Positions 58,008 through 64,000 of a stretch of 64,000 bases of DNA are shown here, one piece after another. The stretch is from Thermanaerothrix solaris (GTDB taxonomy: Bacteria; Chloroflexota; Anaerolineae; Anaerolineales; Anaerolineaceae). The notes under the pieces were generated by a model. That model had not been told where the DNA came from and ran no database searches. It saw only the letters and a program-made list of their open reading frames with translations. Position 1 is the first letter of the stretch. The number at the start of each line of letters is the position of its first letter. The stretch lies in assembly GCF_032334255.1 (NCBI RefSeq), contig NZ_JAUHMF010000001.1, positions 62,001 through 126,000 on the forward strand, given 5' to 3'. The position numbers and the translations under genes are program-made.

Positions 58008-59249
58008 TTATTCCTGGAGCAACAATTGAATAGCCCGATCAAGTTGTGGGTCTCGCCCGGCTTTGAGATCCTCTTCGGTTAGGGGCACCTCGACATCCGG
58101 AGTGAGCCCAACGCCGTTAATCTGGCGTTCCTGAGGAGTTAACCAGCGAGCAATCGTAATGCGGACTGCACCCTCATTATTGACCAGAGGAGTCCATGAT
58201 TGCACTGAGCCTTTACCGAACGTTTTTGTTCCGACTAATTTTCCTTGTTGATAATCCTGGATTGCTCCGGCGGTAATTTCAGAGGCCGATGCCGTTCCTT
58301 CATTTACCACTACCACCAGGGGAATATCTGTGGCAATACCATTTCCTTTGGCGCGATAGGAGATTTTTCGCCCATCCCCGTAAACCTCATACATGATCAC
58401 CCCATCTTTAATGAATTCTGAACTGACGTCTATGGCTGCGTTCAGGTAACCACCGCCGTTATTTCTTAGATCCAGAATGATTCCTACTGGTTTCTGATCC
58501 AACAAATCGGTCAGGGTGCGCCTGAGATCAGAGGCGGTTTTTTCACCGAAGGTAAAGAGACGGACATAGGCAATGTGCTGATCCAGCATTTTGCCTTCCA
58601 CAGAGGGAATAGTAATCTTCTGGCGCACAATTCGCACTTCAAATGGCGATGGCTCCCCCTCGCGTTGAATAGTGAGGGTAACTGTTGAGCCGGCTGGGCC
58701 TAGAACTCGGCGTAGAACCAGGCTTGGGTCAACGCCGGTCATATCTTCGCCATCAACGGCAATGATTTTATCTCCGGCTTTGAGTCCCGCTTTTTCGGCT
58801 GGTGAATCGGGCATGGGGCTGATAATCGTTAAAAACTCACCACTGGTATCTACCCACGCCCCTATCCCTTCATATTCTCCTTCTAGTGGTGCATTGGCTT
58901 GCTGGAATTCAAAGGGATCCATGTAACCGGTATGAGGATCGTTGAGGGCTTCGAGCATGCCGCGGATCGCGCCACGCATGAGGGCTTCGTCGTCAACGGG
59001 CTGATCAACGTACTGCTCGTGAACCAGATCCCACGCTTGCCAAAATGGTTTAAATAGCGTTTCCAAGGAAGTACCAGGAGTGGCTGCGGGGGTGGGGATT
59101 AGTGGGAGTTGCTCTAAAACACGATTTATGAAGGCCGAAGTGGTCGCCGGTGCCCTCAAACCTACAACCAAACCAGAACCGAAACATCCTAGAGAAAAAC
59201 TTAGGGCGAGTAGTACAAGTAAGGCGATGCGTACCGGTTTGGAAGACAT
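58008..59249 (-). CDS. S41-family C-terminal processing protease
   Basis: 413 residues. Signal-anchor helix (~8-28), PDZ domain (~115-200: GIGAWVDTSGEFLTIISPMPDSPAEKAGLKAGDKI is spread over this part), then the tail-specific protease core with VGIILDLRNNGGGYLNAAIDV, catalytic Ser in GTASASEITAGAI and catalytic Lys in GTKTFGKGSVQ. CtpA-type enzymes cleave C-termini of exported proteins. Upstream of the HtrA gene in one operon. GGAG precedes the ATG at 59249. Confidence 0.94.
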   Translation of the reverse strand: MSSKPVRIALLVLLALSFSLGCFGSGLVVGLRAPATTSAFINRVLEQLPLIPTPAATPGTSLETLFKPFWQAWDLVHEQYVDQPVDDEALMRGAIRGMLEALNDPHTGYMDPFEFQQANAPLEGEYEGIGAWVDTSGEFLTIISPMPDSPAEKAGLKAGDKIIAVDGEDMTGVDPSLVLRRVLGPAGSTVTLTIQREGEPSPFEVRIVRQKITIPSVEGKMLDQHIAYVRLFTFGEKTASDLRRTLTDLLDQKPVGIILDLRNNGGGYLNAAIDVSSEFIKDGVIMYEVYGDGRKISYRAKGNGIATDIPLVVVVNEGTASASEITAGAIQDYQQGKLVGTKTFGKGSVQSWTPLVNNEGAVRITIARWLTPQERQINGVGLTPDVEVPLTEEDLKAGRDPQLDRAIQLLLQE

Positions 59250-59275
59250 GAGATGTGCTCCAATAATCAGGTTTT

Positions 59276-59545
59276 TTATAGTTGAGAATTTACCTCGTGA
59301 TGGTGTGAAGGTGATGTGGTATCTGCAAGTGGCAGTTTACGTACAGCCTGCGCAAGTTGTTCCCACTCCGCCTCCTCATTGTGGCGAAGCTCACCTAAGG
59401 AAAACCTGGAGTGTACCCTGGGTCTGCCGTGGTGCGGAGGATTATGGCGCTGTCGCCACAAAGAAACCAAGGTAAGGTTTGTAGCCAGTGTGAACGCGCA
59501 GAGTAAAAGGATGATCAACCAGGCCCCAGGCGAGTCATTGTTCAT
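59276..59545 (-). CDS. Small single-pass membrane protein, function unknown
   Basis: 89 residues. One membrane helix at ~8-28 followed by a basic, His-rich cytoplasmic tail (RQRHNPPHHGRPR; SPSHHHEVN near the end). I do not recognise a family. It sits 3 nt after the HAD hydrolase stop and 26 nt before the S41 protease in the same direction, which supports its being real. The ribosome-binding site is weak. Confidence 0.55.
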   Translation of the reverse strand: MNNDSPGAWLIILLLCAFTLATNLTLVSLWRQRHNPPHHGRPRVHSRFSLGELRHNEEAEWEQLAQAVRKLPLADTTSPSHHHEVNSQL

Positions 59546-59548
59546 CTT

Positions 59549-60208
59549 TTATTCCCACTCATCTTCAAACAAACTTCCTTGAGCGAGCACATAAGGGAGG
59601 TCTTCAATACGTCGAATATGAAAATGGCCTTGGTGAGGGTGACCGTTTTCGCTCACATGGACGGTCCAGAAACCTAAGCGCCGCGCAGTATGCAGGTTTG
59701 CAGGCAAATCGTCAATGAAAAGACAAGCGCTAGGGTCGGGATTGTGAAGTTTTTGCAATAGGGTCTGAAAGGCTTCCGGAAACGGCTTGCAAGAGGGTAA
59801 CATATCCCAAATGTCAATGATTTGGGTAAAGCAACCCTCCAGATCCAACCTTTGCAGGACACGGTTGGCGTGATTTTTATCGGAATTAGTGAAGATGACT
59901 TTAGAGTAAGGCAGCACTTTGAGCAACGTTCTTAATTCGGGATTGGGTTGGAGATAGTGTTCCAGAGGAATGTCATGGACAAATGCTAAATATTCGGCTG
60001 AATCTATGTGATATTGCAGATAAAGGCCGCGCAGCGTTGTCCCATAGGTGCGGAATAAAGTCTTCCTAAAGGGTTCAACGTCTTCGTAGGGAAGCGCTAG
60101 TTTTTGGTGAATGAACAGATCAATTCGTTTGCCAATGGCTTCCCATACCCCTGAGGAAGCCGGATATAACGTGTCATCAAGATCGAAAATCAAAATTCTT
60201 GGCTTCAT
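59549..60208 (-). CDS. HAD-superfamily hydrolase, pyrimidine 5'-nucleotidase type
   Basis: 219 residues from the ATG at 60208. HAD motif I is IFDLDDTLYPASSGVW (nucleophile and acid Asp), motif II VIFTNSDKNHANRVL, motif III Lys in CKPFPEAF, and motif IV LFIDDLPANLHTARRLG. The DLDDTLYP-x-S form is typical of the Sdt1/Phm8-like pyrimidine 5'-nucleotidases. It would dephosphorylate nucleotides or small phosphates. The open frame extends to 60391 but the extra residues resemble no HAD protein. Divergent from mutL. Confidence 0.9.
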   Translation of the reverse strand: MKPRILIFDLDDTLYPASSGVWEAIGKRIDLFIHQKLALPYEDVEPFRKTLFRTYGTTLRGLYLQYHIDSAEYLAFVHDIPLEHYLQPNPELRTLLKVLPYSKVIFTNSDKNHANRVLQRLDLEGCFTQIIDIWDMLPSCKPFPEAFQTLLQKLHNPDPSACLFIDDLPANLHTARRLGFWTVHVSENGHPHQGHFHIRRIEDLPYVLAQGSLFEDEWE

Positions 60209-60354
60209 GCTTTGCAGTATAACGAGTTTGTGAAGGGATGAGAAGAGGTAAACTTTTATTTGGAGGATACCTTGTGTTTTCTCTTGATGGGGAAGGGAGA
60301 ATTTCATAGATATAATTAGATCAACCCGGTGATCATTGGTAGTCCAGGTGAACG

Positions 60355-62121
60355 ATGCCGATACAAGTTTTGTCTGAAGAGGTGGCCGCAAAAATTGCGG
60401 CGGGTGAAGTTGTTGAACGACCGGTTTCGGTCATTAAGGAATTGGTTGAAAACGCCCTAGACGCAAAGGCAACCGAGATCATCATTGAAACCGGCGAGGC
60501 GGGGAAGCGCCTAATCGAGGTTGCGGATAATGGATGTGGCATTTCTTACGAAGAGTTGCCCCTGGCTATTGCGCGCTTTGCGACCAGCAAATTGAAAACA
60601 GCAGAAGATTTGTTCAATATTCGCACCCTTGGATTTCGCGGGGAGGCTTTGGCTTCCATTGCAGCCGTCTCGCGGTTGACGTTGATCTCTTGCCCCCCTC
60701 ATGCCGAACATGGTGGAAAAATTGTTGTGCAAGGGGGGAAAGTTGAAACCTATGAGCCAGCGGGTGTGCCACCAGGAACGGTTGTGCGGGTGGAGGATTT
60801 GTTCTATAACGTTCCGGCGCGGCTTAAGTTCCTCAAACAGGATTCAACGGAACGGAATTTGATCAACGCACTGATCAGCCGATATGCCGTTGCTTACCCC
60901 GAGGTGCGGTTTCGTTTAGTCCACGATGGCAAAGTATTTTTACAGACTTATGGGCACGGGGATCGGCGCGAAATTTTAGCCACGTATTATGGGGTAGATG
61001 TGGCGCGCCAGATGCTCGAGGTCATATTAGAAGAGCCTGATTTATCCATCCAGGGGTTCACCAGCCCGATCGCGCTTACCCGTTCTAATCGCAGAGATAT
61101 CACCTTTTTTGTCAATGGACGGTGGATTCAAGATGTTGCGCTTACCTCTGCGTTACTTCAAGCCTATCATACCATGCTGATGGTGGGACGCTACCCTATC
61201 TCGATGTTGTTCATCTGGTTGGATCCTGAGACGGTGGACGTCAACGTTCATCCAACTAAAGCCGAGGTACGATTTCGTCAGCCCGAACGAGTCTTTTCAG
61301 CCGTTCAGCGTGCAGTGCGGCGGGCATTGCTCGCTCAGCCTGTCGGCATCCATATTGCACCTTCCGTTTGGTCGTCAGGAACGTCTCATCAGATGATAGA
61401 TCCTGCCTGGCAAATGGCTGCTGATCTGAAAGGTGGAACTGCACCAAACAACGCTCAAGAAGTTCCTTCACCCTCGGAACCTAATACTTCGTTCCCCGCA
61501 TCTCCGCCACTCAAACAGACCCTATTACCTGAGTCTCGCATTCCTTTGCTACGTTTAGTTGGACAAGTAGGGGCAACGTATTTGGTAGCCGAAGGTCCAG
61601 ATGGGCTCTATCTGATTGATCAGCATGCTGCCCACGAACGGGTGCTGTTTGAGCGAATGTGGCGTGAACGAGAACAGGGGTTGGCGGTTCAGCCTTTATT
61701 GAATCCGCAACCCATTCGGGTACCGGGGGTTAGAGTAGATGAATTTCAACACTATGTACCGATGTTGCGACAATGGGGTTTTGAGGTCGAGCCTTTTGGA
61801 GGGGATACCTTCTTGATACGATCTGTTCCGGCTATTTTAAGAAATAGTGATCCGGTTGTGATATTGCAGTCCCTCTTGGATTCCTTTGAGGAAGACGAAT
61901 CCCTGTTAGAAAAAGAAACGGAAGCAAGACTGATTGCACGGATTTGCAAACGGGCCGCGGTCAAAGGCGGACAAGTGCTCTCGCGTGAGGAACAGGAAGC
62001 CTTACTGAGAGATTTGGAGGCGTGCGAATCACCACGGACTTGCCCACATGGGCGGCCCACGATGATCCATCTCTCTGTGGAAGTGTTGGAACGTCAGTTC
62101 GGACGACGGGGAAGTCGTTAA
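60355..62121 (+). CDS. mutL: DNA mismatch repair protein MutL (endonuclease type)
   Basis: 588 residues. GHKL ATPase N-terminus: IAAGEVVERPVSVIKELVENALDA, VADNGCGI and LGFRGEALASI. Proline-rich linker (~340-390), then a C-terminal domain with the endonuclease signature DQHAAHERVLFE (D-Q-H-A-x2-E-x4-E) and the conserved CPHGRPTMI close to the end. So this MutL should nick DNA itself, as in bacteria without MutH. No mutS is nearby. ATG 60355 follows AGGTG by 8 nt. degV follows 29 nt later. Confidence 0.96.
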   Translation: MPIQVLSEEVAAKIAAGEVVERPVSVIKELVENALDAKATEIIIETGEAGKRLIEVADNGCGISYEELPLAIARFATSKLKTAEDLFNIRTLGFRGEALASIAAVSRLTLISCPPHAEHGGKIVVQGGKVETYEPAGVPPGTVVRVEDLFYNVPARLKFLKQDSTERNLINALISRYAVAYPEVRFRLVHDGKVFLQTYGHGDRREILATYYGVDVARQMLEVILEEPDLSIQGFTSPIALTRSNRRDITFFVNGRWIQDVALTSALLQAYHTMLMVGRYPISMLFIWLDPETVDVNVHPTKAEVRFRQPERVFSAVQRAVRRALLAQPVGIHIAPSVWSSGTSHQMIDPAWQMAADLKGGTAPNNAQEVPSPSEPNTSFPASPPLKQTLLPESRIPLLRLVGQVGATYLVAEGPDGLYLIDQHAAHERVLFERMWREREQGLAVQPLLNPQPIRVPGVRVDEFQHYVPMLRQWGFEVEPFGGDTFLIRSVPAILRNSDPVVILQSLLDSFEEDESLLEKETEARLIARICKRAAVKGGQVLSREEQEALLRDLEACESPRTCPHGRPTMIHLSVEVLERQFGRRGSR

Positions 62122-62150
62122 CCAATGCCAAAGAGGAGTATCGGAGATCT

Positions 62151-63011
62151 ATGCTGGTAGTCACAGACAGCGCTGCAGATTTTGCCCCCGAGCAATTAGA
62201 GGGATTGAAAATTCATGTGGTGCCGTTATATGTGATATTTGGGGAAACCACCTATCGGAGTGGTGTGGATATCAGCCATGAGAATTTTTATCTTCGTTTG
62301 CGTGGGGGAGAAATGCCTCGAACATCTCAACCCTCGGTGGGTGAGTTTGTTTCGGTTTACCGTGAACTGGCAAAACAAGATCCGGAGATCCTTTCAATTC
62401 ATTTATCCTCTGCACTCAGTGGTACGCTCAGCGCGGCCCGCACGGCTGCCGCGATGGTGCCTGAAGCGAGGGTCACTTTTTTTGATACCGGTGGCGTTTC
62501 GGTCATTGTGGGGTGGTGTGCAGAGATGGCAGCCAAAGCAGTTCAGGCTGGTTGGTCATTGGAGCGTATTCTTCAACTATTGAACCGAATCCGAGACAAA
62601 ATGTTCGGTATCTTTATGCTACCAACGCTCAAGTATATTGTTGCAGGAGGCAGGGTAGGGCACCTCAAGGGATTAGTAGGTTCTCTAATGAATATTAAAC
62701 CTATCATGGCGTTTGATTTGAAAGCGGGGACTATTATCGAATTGGGTAAGGAATTTTCACTGCGGCGAGCGATCTTGGCGCAAGCCGACTACATTGCCAA
62801 GCGATTTTCTCCCGGAAGCCCCTTGAGAATTCAAATTGCGCATAGCCAAAATTTGGAAGGTGTGACAATTCTGACCGAACGCCTCAAGTCGTTGTTTAAG
62901 TGTCACTTCTTACCACCGGCTACGATTGGGCCGGTGCTAGGTGCTCATGGGGGGGAAGGCATTGTGGGGGTTGGAGTAGCGCCTATGGAGATATTCGAGG
63001 ATTTGGCTTAG
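62151..63011 (+). CDS. DegV-family fatty-acid-binding protein
   Basis: 286 residues. VVTDSAADFAPEQLEGLKIHVVPLYVIFG at the N-terminus, MPRTSQPSVGEFVSVY (T-S-Q-P-S binds the carboxylate), LSSALSGTLSAARTAA and the C-terminal EGIVGVGVAP are DegV motifs. The family binds long-chain fatty acids and resembles FakB, which presents them to the FakA kinase; no fakA is in the window. The ATG at 62151 is preferred over earlier in-frame codons that overlap mutL. Its last 4 nt overlap the convergent sirtuin gene. Confidence 0.92.
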   Translation: MLVVTDSAADFAPEQLEGLKIHVVPLYVIFGETTYRSGVDISHENFYLRLRGGEMPRTSQPSVGEFVSVYRELAKQDPEILSIHLSSALSGTLSAARTAAAMVPEARVTFFDTGGVSVIVGWCAEMAAKAVQAGWSLERILQLLNRIRDKMFGIFMLPTLKYIVAGGRVGHLKGLVGSLMNIKPIMAFDLKAGTIIELGKEFSLRRAILAQADYIAKRFSPGSPLRIQIAHSQNLEGVTILTERLKSLFKCHFLPPATIGPVLGAHGGEGIVGVGVAPMEIFEDLA

Positions 63012-63784
63012 ACAGAGTTACCCAATATGAGAGTTGCGATTGGTGGAATGACTTCCAGAACATCACGGTGAAGGACGAGGGTCGCTTCGTGATCCAGATA
63101 GGTGGGGGAGAGAGTAATAATCGCCACCTTACCGCCCTTCTCGAGGGTAAAGATTGGCAGTTGAGCAGCGGGGATTACTTCAAGTGAGCTGCCGATCACC
63201 AGTAAAAGATCGGCGTTTTCACAATGTTGTTGTGCCTCTTCCCAGGCTTCGACAGGAAGCATCTCTTCAAAGAGCACAATATTGGGCTTAAGAAAAGCGC
63301 GACAATTGGGACAGCGAGGTGGAATACCTTGCGTGAGAAAGGGTTCAATGAAATTCTCCGCTTTATACTGGCGTTGGCAGTTCAGGCACGAGAGGGTGCG
63401 TAATGAGCCATGAAGTTCAATGACTTGAGTAGCGCCGGCGCGCTGATGCAGATTATCAATATTCTGGGTGATAATGGCTTTTAAGTAGCCTGCTTTCTGA
63501 AGTTCAGCCAGCGCTTTGTGAGCCGCGTTTGGTTGGGCGTACCATGATTTTTCGGCAAGTGGTCGCAGCCACTCAAAAAAACGGTGGGGGTGATGGCGAA
63601 ATGCGCGCCAGGAGGCGACCTCTAAAGGATTGTCACGTTTCCAAAGGCCGGTTTGAGGGGAACGGAAATCGGGGATTCCGGAGGGGGTGGAGATACCGGC
63701 ACCGGTTAGAGCCACCACATGGCGTCCGTTGCGTATCCATTCGGCTAACGTATGGATGGATTTTTCCAGTTGTGGGTCAGACAT
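63008..63784 (-). CDS. NAD-dependent protein deacylase (sirtuin, SIR2 family)
   Basis: 258 residues. NAD site GAGISTPSGIPDFRSPQ, TQNIDNLHQRAG, catalytic His in ELHGSLRT, zinc ligands in LSCLNCQRQY and PPRCPNCRAF, then KPNIVLFEEMLP and LLVIGSSLEVIPAAQLP. It removes acyl groups from lysine with NAD+. The family's Tyr/Arg pair for succinyl-lysine is not evident, so class U or III deacetylase activity is more likely than desuccinylation; uncertain. 4-nt tail-to-tail overlap with degV. Confidence 0.95.
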   Translation of the reverse strand: MSDPQLEKSIHTLAEWIRNGRHVVALTGAGISTPSGIPDFRSPQTGLWKRDNPLEVASWRAFRHHPHRFFEWLRPLAEKSWYAQPNAAHKALAELQKAGYLKAIITQNIDNLHQRAGATQVIELHGSLRTLSCLNCQRQYKAENFIEPFLTQGIPPRCPNCRAFLKPNIVLFEEMLPVEAWEEAQQHCENADLLLVIGSSLEVIPAAQLPIFTLEKGGKVAIITLSPTYLDHEATLVLHRDVLEVIPPIATLILGNSV

Positions 63785-63789
63785 AACGG

Positions 63790-64000
63790 TTAGACCCGTG
63801 TGCGTTCAACATACTGGGATGCCAGCTGCATAATTTGTTGGGCGTAAAGCCCTTCAGGTTGTATGTGTAAAAGAGGCACTGAGCGCAAAGCCGCATGATA
63901 GGCTAGTTCAGGTACCGGGGATATCGTTGCACTCACAGCGTGTTCCAGAGTGTCCTGTACTTGAGTGATTGTGTATTGAAGATCAGCCCGCATGCGGTTA
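63790..64000 (-). CDS. ParA/MinD-like ATPase, C-terminal fragment (cut by the window end)
   Basis: About 70 residues at the 3' end; the frame runs past the window edge, and an ATG at 63993 is probably internal. Residues read NRMRADLQYTITQVQD, then ATISPVPELAYHAALRSVPL and AQQIMQLASQYV. This matches the end of MinD/CpaE-type P-loop ATPases, where N-R is the base-contacting segment and a final proline-containing strand and helix follow. No catalytic motif is visible in the piece, so the call is from pattern only. It is 5 bp upstream of the sirtuin gene. Confidence 0.5.
   Translation of the reverse strand, partial: NRMRADLQYTITQVQDTLEHAVSATISPVPELAYHAALRSVPLLHIQPEGLYAQQIMQLASQYVERTRV

Noticed and set aside
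59674..60391. Longer start (60391) for the HAD hydrolase
   Set aside because: The extra ~61 residues are not HAD-like and would run into the mutL gene start; the ATG at 60208 begins right before motif I.

Overview
The window (64 kb, roughly 50-55% GC by eye) looks like chromosomal DNA of a Gram-positive-type-envelope or monoderm-like aerobic bacterium of the phylum Chloroflexota, most likely near Anaerolineae. The reasons are inferential: an aa3/caa3 oxidase operon with a CtaA-CtaB fusion, a MoeA protein fused to a periplasmic-binding-like domain, the Hcy-methyltransferase/MTHFR fusion next to a full-length MetH, DUF4349 lipoprotein, FTCD fusion, PT-rich membrane proteins, and a SelA-based selenocysteine system. 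No 16S gene is present, so the assignment is not proven.

Layout. 1-2.4 kb: tail of one moeA, then a moeA fused to a PBP-like domain (molybdenum cofactor). 2.4-14.7 kb: a respiratory block with Bcp peroxiredoxin, an IscR-like Rrf2 regulator, a cytochrome c lipoprotein, a GAF histidine kinase/NarL-type regulator pair, and then a long cytochrome oxidase operon (subunits II-I-IV-III, SCO, a cupredoxin-like protein, SURF1, CtaA-CtaB). 14.7-17.8 kb (minus): M24 peptidase, selA, small membrane protein. 17.8-26.2 kb: SAM-I riboswitch, metH, Hcy-methyltransferase/MTHFR fusion, coaX, coaBC, phosphoesterase. 26-34 kb: DUF4349 lipoprotein, GH36 alpha-galactosidase, dcd, FTCD, YedK/HMCES, tRNA-Glu, rsmI. 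33.5-37.5 kb: ZIP transporter, murJ, TPR membrane protein, CopD-like protein. 37.5-42.4 kb (minus): rplI, a RodZ-like protein with two HTH domains, rimO, a GT-C glycosyltransferase. 42.5-43.5 kb: phasin-like gene and phaR behind a promoter with a perfect double palindrome. 43.5-45.2 kb: a solute-binding lipoprotein whose domain order appears circularly permuted. 45.4-51 kb: PAP2, ATP-grasp ligase, UDG family 5, two alpha/beta hydrolases, a UGA-containing peroxiredoxin-like selenoprotein, SDR. 51-55.3 kb (minus): eno behind a CRP-like site, pyrG, a two-S1-domain protein. 55.3-56.8 kb: one intact DDE insertion sequence. 56.9-60.2 kb (minus): HtrA, S41 protease, small membrane protein, HAD hydrolase. 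60.3-64 kb: mutL, degV, sirtuin, and the 3' part of a ParA/MinD-like ATPase.

How it fits together. The first 15 kb is an oxygen-respiration module with two candidate redox sensors beside it (an Rrf2 protein with three IscR-spaced cysteines and a GAF kinase with four clustered cysteines). The methionine block is under a transcription-terminating SAM riboswitch. The clearest biological surprises are (1) selA together with a peroxiredoxin-like gene in which an in-frame UGA stands at the expected catalytic cysteine, (2) the apparently permuted SBP_bac_5 protein, (3) the in-frame receiver-like domain ahead of cytochrome oxidase subunit II, (4) the palindrome-covered promoter of the phasin/phaR pair, and (5) a perfect CRP/FNR-type palindrome at about -41.5 of an enolase promoter.
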